From: Sinomonas cellulolyticus
GTDB lineage: Bacteria > Actinomycetota > Actinomycetes > Actinomycetales > Micrococcaceae
DNA length: 64,000 bases
Reading direction: 5' to 3'
Assembly: GCF_014656475.1 (NCBI RefSeq)
Contig: NZ_BNCM01000014.1
Location: 1 to 64,000 of the forward strand
The notes below the pieces were generated by a model that made no database searches, had not been told where the DNA came from, and was given only the letters and a program-made list of their open reading frames with translations. The translations under genes were made by a program, and so were the position numbers. Numbering within the stretch: position 1 is the first letter of the stretch; every line of letters begins with the position of its first letter. Positions 43,468-52,188 of this stretch are shown here, in pieces.

Positions 43468-45006
43468 CTAGTCCTGGAAGTACTCGATCTTGGCGCCGAT
43501 CGAGTTGAGCCGCTCGGCGAGGTCCTGGTAGCCGCGCTCGATCACGTAGATGTTCCGCAGCTCGCTCGTGCCGCGCGCCGCGAGCATGGCCAGCAGGATG
43601 CACGCCGCCGGGCGCAGGGCCGGCGGGCAGCCGATCTCGGCGGCGCGCCACTTGGTGGGGCCGTTGACGTAGATGCGGTGCGGATCGAGCAGCTGGACGT
43701 TGGCGCCGAGCTTGTTGAGCTCCGTGAGGTAGATGGCACGGTTCTCGTAGACCCAGTCGTGGATCATCGTCTGTCCCGTCGCGTTCGCGGCGATGACGGC
43801 GAAGAACGGCAGGTTGTCGATGTTCAGGCCCGGGAACGGCATGGGGTGGATCTTGTCCGCCGCGGCATGCAGCTCGGACGGGAGGACCGTGACGTCGACG
43901 AGGCGCGTGCGCCCGTTCCGCGCGGTGTACTCGCCGGAGACCTCGAGCTTCTGGCCCATGGTCGCAAGCGTCGCGAGCTCGATCTCCATGAACTCGATCG
44001 GCACCCGGCGCACGGTGACCTCGGAGTTCGTCACGATGCCGGCCGTGATGAGGCTCATGGCCTCGATCGGGTCCTCGCTGGGCCAGTAGTCGATGTCCAC
44101 GTCCACGCGCGAGGTACCGAGGATGCGCAGCGTCGTGGTGCCCACGCCGTCGATCTGCACGCCGAGGCCCTGCAGGTAGAAGCACAGGTCCTGGACCATG
44201 TAGTTGGGGCTCGCGTTGCGGATCACGGTGACGCCCTCGCGGTGCGCGGCGGCCATGATGGCGTTCTCGGTGACGGTGTCGCCGCGCTCGGTGAGGACGA
44301 ACGAGCGGTCGGCGCCGTCGGCCTCGGGGGCCCGGACGGTGTAGAAGCCCGCGGTCGCCTCGACCGCGAGGCCGAACTCCCGCAGGGCCTGCATGTGCGG
44401 TTCCACGGTGCGGGTGCCGAGATCGCAGCCTCCCGCGTAGGGGAGCCGGTACTCGCTGCGCTCGTCGAGGAGCGGGCCCAGGAGCATGATCACGCTGCGG
44501 GTGCGGCGCGCCGCCTCGACGTCCATCGCGTCGAGGTCGAGGACCGCCGGACGGCGGATCTGGAGGTCGCGGGGCTCGCCGTCCGCGGCGTCGAGCCACG
44601 TGCACTCGACGCCGATCGAGGTGAGGACCTCGACGATCCGGTTGACCTCCTCGATCCGCGCGAGGCGGCGGAGGGTGGTGGTGCCGCGGTTGATGAGGGA
44701 GGCGCACAGGAGGGCCACGCCGGCGTTCTTCGAGGTGTTCACGTCCACTGCGCCCGAGAGCCGGTGCCCGCCCTCGACCCGAAGGTGGGTCATCTTGGGG
44801 GCGCCGATGCTGACGATCCGCTGGCCGAGGATGTCCTCGATGCGCTGGATCATCTTCAGGCTGAGGTTCTGCTTTCCCTGCTCCATGCGCGCGACGGCGC
44901 TCTGGCTGGTTCCCAGCTCGGAGGCGAGCTGCCCCTGGGTCCAGCCCCGGTGGGAGCGGACTTGGCGCAGGAGGACGCCGACGGTCTCAGCGGTCTGTTG
45001 TGACAT
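43468..45006 (-). CDS. MurA paralogue with N-terminal XRE DNA-binding domain
   Basis: This 512-residue fusion starts with an XRE-type helix-turn-helix (about residues 8-65; WTQGQLASELGTSQSAVARMEQG). A complete UDP-N-acetylglucosamine 1-carboxyvinyltransferase fold follows (about 75-510). The catalytic residues are kept: K93 in TSKNAG, C194 in GGCDLGTRT and its following Arg, the Asp in LNIDNLPFF and the Arg in PALRPAA. It could make UDP-GlcNAc-enolpyruvate, the first committed peptidoglycan step, or act as a wall-precursor-responsive regulator. No second murA lies in the window. TATTTT ends 7 nt before the ATG, suggesting a leaderless message. Confidence 0.88.
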   Translation of the reverse strand: MSQQTAETVGVLLRQVRSHRGWTQGQLASELGTSQSAVARMEQGKQNLSLKMIQRIEDILGQRIVSIGAPKMTHLRVEGGHRLSGAVDVNTSKNAGVALLCASLINRGTTTLRRLARIEEVNRIVEVLTSIGVECTWLDAADGEPRDLQIRRPAVLDLDAMDVEAARRTRSVIMLLGPLLDERSEYRLPYAGGCDLGTRTVEPHMQALREFGLAVEATAGFYTVRAPEADGADRSFVLTERGDTVTENAIMAAAHREGVTVIRNASPNYMVQDLCFYLQGLGVQIDGVGTTTLRILGTSRVDVDIDYWPSEDPIEAMSLITAGIVTNSEVTVRRVPIEFMEIELATLATMGQKLEVSGEYTARNGRTRLVDVTVLPSELHAAADKIHPMPFPGLNIDNLPFFAVIAANATGQTMIHDWVYENRAIYLTELNKLGANVQLLDPHRIYVNGPTKWRAAEIGCPPALRPAACILLAMLAARGTSELRNIYVIERGYQDLAERLNSIGAKIEYFQD

Positions 45007-45038
45007 GGCCCCAAAAATATCACATCTGCTATACGTAG

Positions 45039-45050
45039 CCCGAATTCGGG
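45039..45050. promoter_or_regulatory. Palindrome upstream of the HTH-MurA gene
   Basis: CCCGAATTCGGG is a perfect 12-bp palindrome centred 39 nt before the HTH-MurA start. This position, just upstream of a TATTTT -10 box at 45014-45019, suits an operator, perhaps for the gene's own XRE domain. Confidence 0.4.
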
Positions 45051-45116
45051 GGCTCCCGACACTCCAGAACCGCTTCAACCCGACGGTAACCGATTTTGGT
45101 GAGATAAGCCGGTGGT

Positions 45117-45500
45117 CTATCCTGCCATCACGGAGAGCACGTTCCCCGCCGGGTCCTTGAACCACGCGATGCCCATCCCGCTCTCCGGGTCGCGCAGGAC
45201 GCCCTGCTCGTCCACCGGCATCTCCGGGGTCGACGGGTACTTCTCGAGGCTGATCCCGAGGTCGGCGAGCTGGCCGATCGCGGCGTCGAGATCGTCCACC
45301 CGGAAGTTGAGCACCGTGAAGGACGCGGGCTCGTGGTCGGGCTTGGGATAGGCGAAGACCCGGTGGCCGCCGGGCACGGTGATGTTGAGGCCGCCCATCG
45401 TGTTCTCGACCGGGAGGCCGAGGGTGGTGCCGTAGAACGAGCGGGCCTTCTCGATGTCATTGACGCTGAAGCTCGAGAACGAGTCTGATGGCTGGAACAT
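45117..45500 (-). CDS. VOC (glyoxalase/bleomycin-resistance-like) protein
   Basis: This 127-residue protein has the paired beta-alpha-beta-beta-beta modules of the VOC superfamily (SSFSVNDIEKARSFYGTTLGL; TVLNFRVDDLDAAIGQLADLGI; FKDPAGNVLSVM). The metal ligands are incomplete for a glyoxalase I, so the role is unknown. AGGAG precedes the ATG at 45500. It lies downstream of ecfT on the same strand, separated by 121 nt that hold a 15-bp repeat. Confidence 0.88.
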   Translation of the reverse strand: MFQPSDSFSSFSVNDIEKARSFYGTTLGLPVENTMGGLNITVPGGHRVFAYPKPDHEPASFTVLNFRVDDLDAAIGQLADLGISLEKYPSTPEMPVDEQGVLRDPESGMGIAWFKDPAGNVLSVMAG

Positions 45501-45556
45501 GGTGGCTCCTGGGGTCGGGGTTCCTCCCGCCTCCACAATCCCACTGGGCGCCGCCG

Positions 45557-45601
45557 GGCGCCAGAACCCGCGGCGCCAGAACCCCCGGCGCCAGAGCCCG
45601 C
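45557..45601. repeat. 15-bp tandem repeat, three copies
   Basis: GGCGCCAGAACCC and its close copies begin at 45557, 45572 and 45587, with a period of 15 bp. They fill part of the gap between ecfT and the VOC gene. No hairpin or promoter is evident. Confidence 0.7.
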
Positions 45602-45621
45602 TGCGCGTGACGGATCGCGGA

Positions 45622-46464
45622 CTACCCCCAGACCACGTTCCACGTCCCGAGCACGACGGCGGCGCCCACCGCGAGCGCGGCGATCGCCAGGCCCCCGGCC
45701 ACGACCCAGACGTCGAGCCGCGAGAAGCTCGACTCCCTCGCCCAGGTCCGCGGCGCGGCCTTCCCGTCCACCGTGCCGCCGAAGCCACGGGCCTCCATCG
45801 CCACGGCGAGCCGCGTGGCGCGCCGGATGGCCTGGACGAGCAGGGCGAACGCCTGCCCGAGGAAGGCCCGGAACCGGTCCACGGCGTTGTGCCCGCTGCC
45901 GACACCGCGGGCCCGCCGGGCAAGCCCGAGCGTGCGCCACTCATCCACGAGGAGCCCCACGAGCCGCATGCCGGCGAGGGCGCCGAGCACGAACCGCGCC
46001 GGCAGCCGCAGCTTCTGGGCAAGGCCGTCGGCGAGGTCGGTAGGGTCGGTGGAGAAGAGGAGGAACACTCCGGGCAGGGCGATGGCGAGGCCGCGGAGGC
46101 CGATGGCGATCCCCGCGAGGACGGAGTGCTCGGTGAAGGTGATCGGGCCGAGCTGCAGCCAGACGGGGCCGGTCTTCGCGCCCAGCAGCGCGGTCGAGTA
46201 TGCCGCGAGCGCAGCGGCGACGACGAGCGGCCAGGTGCGCTTCAGGAGCGTCCACGGGCGCACGCCGAGCAGGGGCACGAGGGCGAGCTCGCAGGCGAGC
46301 GCCACGGATGCGGACACCCAGTCCACGCTGAACAGGAGCGCGATCGTGATGGACAGGCCTGCGGCGAGCTTCGCCACCGGATTCGCGCGGGCAAGCGGCG
46401 AGTTCGCGACGTCGGGGGTGAGGATGCCCGCCGCCGCGGCCCCGTCCGTGCTCCCCGCGCTCAC
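45622..46464 (-). CDS. ykoC: ECF transporter T component (YkoC-like)
   Basis: This 280-residue protein has about six transmembrane segments and the EcfT coupling motifs (RRARGVGS and the AMEARGFGG box with the conserved Ala-Arg-Gly). It links the S component to the two ATPase domains. The GTG at 46464 overlaps the ATPase stop. It is third in the ykoE-ykoD-ykoC order of the Bacillus HMP/thiamine transporter. Confidence 0.9.
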   Translation of the reverse strand: MSAGSTDGAAAAGILTPDVANSPLARANPVAKLAAGLSITIALLFSVDWVSASVALACELALVPLLGVRPWTLLKRTWPLVVAAALAAYSTALLGAKTGPVWLQLGPITFTEHSVLAGIAIGLRGLAIALPGVFLLFSTDPTDLADGLAQKLRLPARFVLGALAGMRLVGLLVDEWRTLGLARRARGVGSGHNAVDRFRAFLGQAFALLVQAIRRATRLAVAMEARGFGGTVDGKAAPRTWARESSFSRLDVWVVAGGLAIAALAVGAAVVLGTWNVVWG

Positions 46465-48017
46465 GCCGCGGCCCCGACGAGGGCGGCGCGGCCCGAGTCC
46501 ACGCGGTACACGGAGTCTGCGAGGGCGGCCGTGAAGTCCTCGTCGTGGGTCACTGCCAGCAGAGACGTCCCCTCCTCGAGGAGCCCGGCCAGCAGCCGCA
46601 CGAGCTCCGCCCACGTGAGGGTGTCCTGTCCGAACGTGGGCTCGTCGAGCATGAGGATGCTCGGGCCGGTGGCAAGCATGGTCGCCACCGAGAGCCTGCG
46701 CTTCTCCCCGCCCGAGAGGGTGAACGGGTTGGCGCCCGCGAGCTTGGCCAGGCGCAGGCGCTCGAGCAGGGGGTCGACGGCGGCTCGCACCTCCGCCTCC
46801 GGCAGCCTGGCCACGCGCCGCGGGCCGAACTCGAGCTCGTCGATCACCCGCGGGGTGAGGAACTGGTGCTCGGGCTCCTGGAACACGCTGCCGATCCGGG
46901 TCACGAGCTCGCTCGAACGCCAGCGGTGCGGGCTGGGCGCGGCCCCGCGCGCGAGCGTCGGGAGCGCCTCGAGCCGACCGCCCACCGCGGGCAGCAGGCC
47001 CGCGAGCGTGAGGGCCAGGGTGGACTTGCCGGCGCCGTTGGGGCCGGTCACGCTCACGGCCCGCCCCGCGTGCAGCGTCAGGTCGATCCCGGCCACCACT
47101 GCCTGCTTTCGTGAGCGGCCGACGGCGAGCCCTCCTGCCGCGAGCAGGTCGCCGCCGGCTCTGTCCCCGAGGCCGCGGCTCCGTCCGACCAGCGGCCGCG
47201 GCGGCTCCTCCCCCGTGAGCGGATGCCAGCCGGGAACCCACACACCCGAGGCGGCCAGCCGCCGTCGTGCGCCGGGATCAGCGAGGATCTCCGCCGGCGT
47301 CCCGTCCGCGGCGACGCCGCCGGCCGGCTCGAGCACCACGACACGGTCCACGAGCTCCGCCCAGACCGAGACCCGGTGCTCGACCACCACGAGGGTCGCG
47401 CCGGTGCGGTCGAGGCTCCGGCGGACCGCCTCGCGCACCTCCGTCACACCGTCCGGGTCGAGGTTGGCGGTGGGCTCGTCGAGCAGCACGAGGCCGGGCT
47501 CCATGGCGAGGATCCCCGCGAGTGCGAGGCGCTGCTTCTGGCCGCCGGAAAGCGCGGACGTGGGGCGGTCGAGGGGCAGGGCCAGGCCCACGTCGTCGAG
47601 GGCGCGGTGCACGCGGGGCCAGATCTCATCGCGGGGGACAGCGAGGTTCTCGCAGCCGAACGCGACCTCGTCCCCCACGCGGGCCATCGCGATCTGCCCG
47701 TCCGGGTCCTGCAGGACGAGCCCGGCGCGGCCGCGCGCCCGGGGTGCGGGGACGCCGTCGACCGTCAGGGTGCCGCGCTCCTCGCCCTCCTCCGCCGCGC
47801 CGAGCACCCCGGCGAGCGCATGCAAGAGGGTGGACTTGCCCGCGCCGGAGGCACCGAGCAGCAGCACCCGTTCGCCGGGGGCGATGTCCAGGTCCACGCC
47901 GTCGAGCGCGAACGCCCTGCGGCCCGCGTGCCGCCAGCCCCATCCCTGGGCCCTGACGGCCGCGGGGCCGGTGCGCCCAGCAGGGCCCGAGGGCGCCGCT
48001 GGCGCGCTGCCCGCCAT
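46461..48017 (-). CDS. ykoD: ECF transporter fused double ATPase (YkoD-like)
   Basis: This 518-residue protein contains two complete ABC ATPase domains. The first (about residues 20-240) has GASGAGKSTLL, LSGGQKQRLALAG and VLLDEPTANLD. The second (about 265-500) has GPNGAGKSTLA, LSGGEKRRLSV and LMLDEPTFGQD. Fusion of both ATPases matches YkoD. It lies directly between the S and T components and starts next to the ykoE stop. The dispersed 12-mer (reverse of CGCACGACGGCG) occurs in its coding sequence at 47260. Confidence 0.94.
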   Translation of the reverse strand: MAGSAPAAPSGPAGRTGPAAVRAQGWGWRHAGRRAFALDGVDLDIAPGERVLLLGASGAGKSTLLHALAGVLGAAEEGEERGTLTVDGVPAPRARGRAGLVLQDPDGQIAMARVGDEVAFGCENLAVPRDEIWPRVHRALDDVGLALPLDRPTSALSGGQKQRLALAGILAMEPGLVLLDEPTANLDPDGVTEVREAVRRSLDRTGATLVVVEHRVSVWAELVDRVVVLEPAGGVAADGTPAEILADPGARRRLAASGVWVPGWHPLTGEEPPRPLVGRSRGLGDRAGGDLLAAGGLAVGRSRKQAVVAGIDLTLHAGRAVSVTGPNGAGKSTLALTLAGLLPAVGGRLEALPTLARGAAPSPHRWRSSELVTRIGSVFQEPEHQFLTPRVIDELEFGPRRVARLPEAEVRAAVDPLLERLRLAKLAGANPFTLSGGEKRRLSVATMLATGPSILMLDEPTFGQDTLTWAELVRLLAGLLEEGTSLLAVTHDEDFTAALADSVYRVDSGRAALVGAAA

Positions 48018-48626
48018 CTAGACGTCCGCGGCGCGGCCGGCCGCGAAGGCGGAGAGCGCGCCCGTCTTCGCCAGGCCCCGCACAGCGAGCCAGCTCAGCA
48101 GGCCCGCAATGACCGTCCCGGAGATGACGGCGAGCACCACGTACACGGCCTGCCAGCCGAACTCCCATTCCGGGAAGTAGATGATGACCTCCGAGACGCC
48201 GAGGGCGAGGCCGGAGAGGGCGCCCGCGAGCAGGCTGACGCCGAGGTTCCAGCGGCGGTAGCGGAAGACCGCGAACGCGAGCTCCGCGCCGGCGCCCTGG
48301 ACGAGGCCCGAGAGCAGGACGGCGAGCCCGAACTGGGAGCCCAGGAGCGCCTCGACCACGGCTGCGAGGATCTCGCAGAACAGCGCGGCGCCGGGCTTTC
48401 GGATGATGAGCCCTCCAAGCACGCCGGCGATGACCCAGCCGCCCGCATACAGGCCGCCCAGCGGGGCGAACGCCGCCGTGGCGGCCTCGACCCCGACGTA
48501 GCCCTGGTCCCAGAGCCAGAAGATGACGCCGCACGCGACGGAGATGACCGCGGCCACGACGATGTCGACCACGCGCCAGCTGTACGTGGCCGGGGCGGAG
48601 GTCGGAGGGGTGGTGGTTCCAGACAT
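48018..48626 (-). CDS. ykoE: ECF transporter S component (YkoE family), thiamine/HMP uptake
   Basis: This 202-residue protein has about five or six transmembrane segments and belongs to YkoE, the substrate-binding subunit for hydroxymethylpyrimidine or thiamine (YAGGWVIAGVLGGLIIRKPGAAL is typical). AGGAGG precedes the ATG at 48626. A TPP riboswitch lies just upstream, which independently supports a thiamine-related substrate. Confidence 0.94.
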   Translation of the reverse strand: MSGTTTPPTSAPATYSWRVVDIVVAAVISVACGVIFWLWDQGYVGVEAATAAFAPLGGLYAGGWVIAGVLGGLIIRKPGAALFCEILAAVVEALLGSQFGLAVLLSGLVQGAGAELAFAVFRYRRWNLGVSLLAGALSGLALGVSEVIIYFPEWEFGWQAVYVVLAVISGTVIAGLLSWLAVRGLAKTGALSAFAAGRAADV

Positions 48627-48680
48627 TGGTGTGTCCTCCTGCGTTCAGGAGGGGAGGGCAGCCGTGGCTGCCTTGAGAAC

Positions 48681-48832
48681 TCGACTCCCTTCGCCGGTAC
48701 TAGCCGGAGCAGGTTCGAGGGTCAGCGGTGGCCCGCACTCTCAGCGCCCTGTGCTCCGCGGCCCGCCAGTGGCGGGTTCCGTCCTGCGACGGCATCCGTC
48801 CGGTGACGGCGCGGGGCGACGCTCCCCTGTCG
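48681..48832 (-). promoter_or_regulatory. TPP riboswitch controlling ykoEDC
   Basis: On the minus strand the leader contains the THI-box sequence: GGCGCTGAGAGTG, then GACCCTCGAACCTG, GGCTAGTACCGGCG and AAGGGAG. The closing P1 can form from CGAC at 48829-48832 and GTCG at 48681-48684. Between them lies an unusually long GC-rich optional stem. The aptamer ends 55 nt before the ykoE start and should lower expression when thiamine pyrophosphate is plentiful. Confidence 0.93.
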
Positions 48833-48874
48833 TTTGGTGCCCTCAGTCTAGCGCGGCGGGTTAGGCTGGCCACC

Positions 48875-49135
48875 ATGAGCATCCTCATCAAGCTCCTCGG
48901 CACGGCGATCAGTATCGGTGCGGGCATCGTGGCCACCAAGCTCGTGGACTTCGCGTGGGAGAAGAGCACCGGGAACAAGCCGCCCAAGGACGCGACGAAC
49001 CTCGAGGAGAGCCTGCGGGCCACGCTCGTGTTCGCACTCGTCTCGGCCAGCGTCGGGGCCGTCATCCAGACCTTCACCCAGCGGTACACCCAGCGGGCCA
49101 TCGCCAACTACAAGAAGACCCCCGAGCTCACCTGA
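48875..49135 (+). CDS. DUF4235 family small membrane protein
   Basis: This 86-residue protein has two hydrophobic segments (about residues 3-23 and 47-66) and matches DUF4235 (AGIVATKLVDFAWEKSTGNKPP). The function is unknown. TAGGCT ends 7 nt before the ATG and there is no ribosome-binding site, so translation is probably leaderless. It is divergent from the riboswitch. Confidence 0.82.
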   Translation: MSILIKLLGTAISIGAGIVATKLVDFAWEKSTGNKPPKDATNLEESLRATLVFALVSASVGAVIQTFTQRYTQRAIANYKKTPELT

Positions 49136-49235
49136 GCCCTGCTGCCCAGGCCCGGCCTGGCCGGGGAGCAGTCCCTCGTCCGCGGTGTTGGGCGGGGCGC
49201 TGTGCGGTGGCGTTGGGGCCGGGCGTCCTCCGTCC

Positions 49236-49335
49236 CCAACTTTGACCTTCCTCCCCAGCTTTAGCCTTCAAGCCTCGGCACGTCGGGCAGTTCTGTCGGC
49301 GTGGCGCCCGGGTGCGAGGCCGAAAGCTGGGGAAC
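49236..49335. repeat. Intergenic inverted element with CCCCAGCTTT ends
   Basis: CTCCCCAGCTTTAGCC at 49251 and its inverted counterpart ending at 49335 (GGC-GAAAGCTGGGGAAC) frame a GC-rich loop. A second direct half-copy (TCCCCAACTTTGACC) starts near 49232. The ends match those of the element at 14317-14426. It lies between the DUF4235 stop and the mrpG stop (convergent). Confidence 0.5.
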
Positions 49336-49353
49336 TCGGCAGTCCCCCGGTGG

Positions 49354-49749
49354 TCAGTCGCCGGCGTCGTGCTCGCGTTCGACCCGCGCCACGACGTCCT
49401 CGAGCTCGTCGACCGAGAGGTGGGAGCGGTCGTAGTGCTTGGTCCGGTAGCCGGACCGGCCCACCATGTGCGCTGAGACGGGCACGGTGAGCAGCTGGAA
49501 GATCCATGCCACCATGAGCACCGGCACCAGCGCCCAGGAGCGCAGCTGCAGGGCCACCGCCGCGAGCAGGAGCAGCGAGCCGAGGACCTGGGGCTTGGTG
49601 GCCGCGTGCATGCGGGTGATCAGGTCCGGGAAGCGCAGGAGCCCCACGGCGGCGGTGAGGGACATGAGCGAGCCGAGGACCATGAGCACAGCGGCGGTCC
49701 ACGTGAGGATGGCATCGAGGGCGTCGGGGGTGACGGGCTCGGGGGTCAT
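49354..49749 (-). CDS. mrpG: Na+/H+ antiporter subunit G (MrpG)
   Basis: This 131-residue protein has three transmembrane segments and the MnhG/PhaG core (MSLTAAVGLLRFPDLITRMHAATKPQVLGS). It is the last gene of the Mrp operon, and its ATG overlaps the mrpF stop (ATGA). The C-terminal 35 residues are hydrophilic and acidic. Confidence 0.93.
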   Translation of the reverse strand: MTPEPVTPDALDAILTWTAAVLMVLGSLMSLTAAVGLLRFPDLITRMHAATKPQVLGSLLLLAAVALQLRSWALVPVLMVAWIFQLLTVPVSAHMVGRSGYRTKHYDRSHLSVDELEDVVARVEREHDAGD

Positions 49750-50024
49750 GGGCGCCTCCGCTCCTGCACGAACCGTGCGACAGTGACGGACCCGACGAAC
49801 CCGATGAGGGTGATGGCCACGATCAGGGCGGTGTGGTTGGTGTGCCGGTTGGCGGCCATGTCGATGCTCAGCGCCGCCGCCACGACGGCGAGCAGCACGT
49901 CCGCGGCGAGGACGCGGTCCAGGAGAGCGGGCCCCTTGATCATCCTGATGATCGCGCCGAAGGCCGCGAGTGAGAGCACCACGCTGCAGATCGCCAGGAC
50001 CCACGGCATCACGAGGGGGCTCAC
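49746..50024 (-). CDS. mrpF: Na+/H+ antiporter subunit F (MrpF)
   Basis: This 92-residue protein has three transmembrane segments and the MnhF motif (IKGPALLDRVLAADVLLAVVAAAL). The GTG at 50024 overlaps the mrpE stop, and its own stop overlaps mrpG. It is part of the multi-subunit Mrp antiporter. Confidence 0.92.
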   Translation of the reverse strand: MSPLVMPWVLAICSVVLSLAAFGAIIRMIKGPALLDRVLAADVLLAVVAAALSIDMAANRHTNHTALIVAITLIGFVGSVTVARFVQERRRP

Positions 50025-50608
50025 CGGATGCCCCCTTCCCCGCGCTCGGCGGACATCATGCGGTCCAGGTGCTGTTCCTCGGCCACGAGTGCCAGTTCCT
50101 CCCGGGTGCCCATGATGCGGATGAGCTCCGCCTCCACGCCGAGCACCTCGCGCCGCACCCTGTCGGCGTCCGCCTCGGTCTCGACGTCGATGTAGTGGAC
50201 GTAGAGCGTCGCGTTGGCCCGGTCCACATCCACGACGAGGGAGCCGGGCACGAGGGAGATGACGTGGCCGGTGGCGGTGACCATGAGGTCCGCGTGGCTG
50301 CGCAGCGGCACTGCGATGACGGCGCTGCGCACCGCAGGGCCCTTGGCAAGGGCGAGCCACGTCAGCTGGACGCTGGCCACGATCACGTGCCACACGAACA
50401 CGAACGCGTACCTCACGGCATGCAGCACATTGAAGCGGCCGCTGAGCTCGACCGGTGGGAGGTAGAACACGCGCGTCACGACGAGCGCAATGAGGGCCCC
50501 GAACAGCAGGTTCCCCGGGGAGAAGTCCTGCCACAGCGCGCCCCACACGATCACGAGCCACGCGAGCAGCGGCAGCTCGGTCCGCAGCGTCGTGCTGGGC
50601 CGCCTCAT
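50021..50608 (-). CDS. mrpE: Na+/H+ antiporter subunit E (MrpE)
   Basis: This 195-residue protein has about three N-terminal transmembrane segments, then the MnhE cytoplasmic domain (LVPGSLVVDVDRANATLYVHYIDV). A longer, charged C-terminus carries a predicted helix. It overlaps the genes on both sides by 4 nt. Confidence 0.92.
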   Translation of the reverse strand: MRRPSTTLRTELPLLAWLVIVWGALWQDFSPGNLLFGALIALVVTRVFYLPPVELSGRFNVLHAVRYAFVFVWHVIVASVQLTWLALAKGPAVRSAVIAVPLRSHADLMVTATGHVISLVPGSLVVDVDRANATLYVHYIDVETEADADRVRREVLGVEAELIRIMGTREELALVAEEQHLDRMMSAERGEGGIR

Positions 50609-52188
50609 CGGGCGCCTGCCTCGACGGGCGGCGTGAACTGCGCCTGCGCGGCGGCCGCGGCCTCGGGCCCGAGCACCGCCGAGATGTACGCAGTGCGGCC
50701 CAGCATCTCCCGCGCGGACTCCTCGCTGAGGCGGAACAGCGGCCCGGCGAACACGGTCAGCGCAAGTCCCACGCCCACCAGCCCGGCAGTGGCGCCCACC
50801 ATGGACTTGGGCATCGCCTGCGCGGCGGCGGGCCGGAACAGCGCCGGCGCTGGCGCCTCGGCGTCCTCCGGCCGGCGCCAGAAGGCGCGGCTCCACACGC
50901 GCGCCATGGCCAGCAGGGTCAGCAGGCTCACCACCACACCGGCACCCACGAGCACGAGCGCGAGCGGCGTGCCGAGCTGGATGCCGGCCTGCAGGAGTCC
51001 GAGCTTGCCCAGGAAGCCGGAGAGGGGCGGGATGCCGGAGAGGTTCATCGCGGGAAGGAAGTACAGGAGGGCCAACAGCGGCGAGAGCTTGGCCAGGCCG
51101 CCGAGCCTCTCGAAGGACGACGATCCTCCCCGCCGCTCGACGAGCCCCGCCACGAGGAACAGCGAGGTCTGCACGGTGATGTGGTGCACCACGTAGTAGA
51201 CGGCTGCAGCCAGTCCGAGCACCGAGCTCATGGCGGCTCCGAACACCATGTACCCGATGTGGCTCACGAGCGTGAAGGAGAGAAGCCTCTTGATGTCCGT
51301 CTGGGCGAGGGCGCCTAGGATCCCGACCACCATGGTCGCCAACGCCACGAGCATGAGCGGGACGTTGAGCGTGTCCCCGGGGAAGAGGAGCGTCTCGGTG
51401 CGGATGATCGCGTAGACGCCGACCTTGGTCAGCAGGCCCGCGAAGACGGCGGTCACGGGTGCCGGCGCGGTCGGGTATGAGTCCGGCAGCCAGAAGGACA
51501 GGGGGAAGACGGCCGCCTTGATGCCGAAGCCCACGAGCAGCATGGAGTGCAGGAGCGTCTGCATCCCGGGGTCGAGCTGGCCGAGCTTCACCGCAAGGTC
51601 CGCCATGTTCACGGTGCCTGTCGCCGCGTACACCATGGCAATTGCGATCAGGAACAGCATCGAGGAGACGACGCTGACCACCACGTAGGTCACGCCCGCA
51701 CGGATGCGGGGTCCCGTGCCGCCGAGGGTCAGGAGGACGTAGCTCGCGGTCAGGAGGATCTCGAACCCGACGTACAGGTTGAACAGGTCCCCTGCGAGGA
51801 AGGCATTCGAGACGCCCGCCACGAGGATCATGTAGCTCGGGTGGAACACGGAGACGGGGCCGTCCTTGTCCCCATCCGCCATGCCCTGCCCCGTCGCATA
51901 CACGAGCACGGCCAGGCTCACGGTGGTGGAGATGACGAGCATGAGCGAGGAGAACTGGTCCACGACCATCGTGATGCCGAACGGCGGGGCCCACCCCCCG
52001 ATCGTCACGGCGGCGGTCCCGCCGTCCCAGACCGACGCGAGGAGCAGGCACTCGAGCCCGAGGGTGAGCGTCAGGACGGAGATGGTGACGGTGCGCTGCG
52101 CGCGCTCCTGGCGCAGCAGCAGGAAGGCGAGGGCGGCGCCGAGGATCGGAAGGGCGACGGCGAGCGGCGCCAAGGCGGTGACATTCAC
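50605..52188 (-). CDS. mrpD: Na+/H+ antiporter subunit D (MrpD)
   Basis: This 527-residue polytopic protein of about fourteen transmembrane segments is related to complex I NuoN/NuoM. It has the proton-channel segments FGIKAAVFPLSFWLPDSYPTAP and LAQTDIKRLLSFTLVSHIGYM. It forms one of the two ion-translocating units of the Mrp complex with MrpA. Confidence 0.95.
   Translation of the reverse strand: MNVTALAPLAVALPILGAALAFLLLRQERAQRTVTISVLTLTLGLECLLLASVWDGGTAAVTIGGWAPPFGITMVVDQFSSLMLVISTTVSLAVLVYATGQGMADGDKDGPVSVFHPSYMILVAGVSNAFLAGDLFNLYVGFEILLTASYVLLTLGGTGPRIRAGVTYVVVSVVSSMLFLIAIAMVYAATGTVNMADLAVKLGQLDPGMQTLLHSMLLVGFGIKAAVFPLSFWLPDSYPTAPAPVTAVFAGLLTKVGVYAIIRTETLLFPGDTLNVPLMLVALATMVVGILGALAQTDIKRLLSFTLVSHIGYMVFGAAMSSVLGLAAAVYYVVHHITVQTSLFLVAGLVERRGGSSSFERLGGLAKLSPLLALLYFLPAMNLSGIPPLSGFLGKLGLLQAGIQLGTPLALVLVGAGVVVSLLTLLAMARVWSRAFWRRPEDAEAPAPALFRPAAAQAMPKSMVGATAGLVGVGLALTVFAGPLFRLSEESAREMLGRTAYISAVLGPEAAAAAQAQFTPPVEAGAR

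Noticed and set aside
45117..46461. ecfT and the VOC protein could be one continuous operon unit for thiamine uptake.
   Set aside because: A 121-nt gap with repeats and a separate strong ribosome-binding site separates them, and a VOC protein has no known role in ECF transport.
46465..47241. A long minus-strand frame continues upstream of ecfT through the ATPase gene.
   Set aside because: The upstream part is Arg/Ala-rich shadow sequence of the ATPase gene. The T component begins at the GTG that overlaps the ATPase stop.
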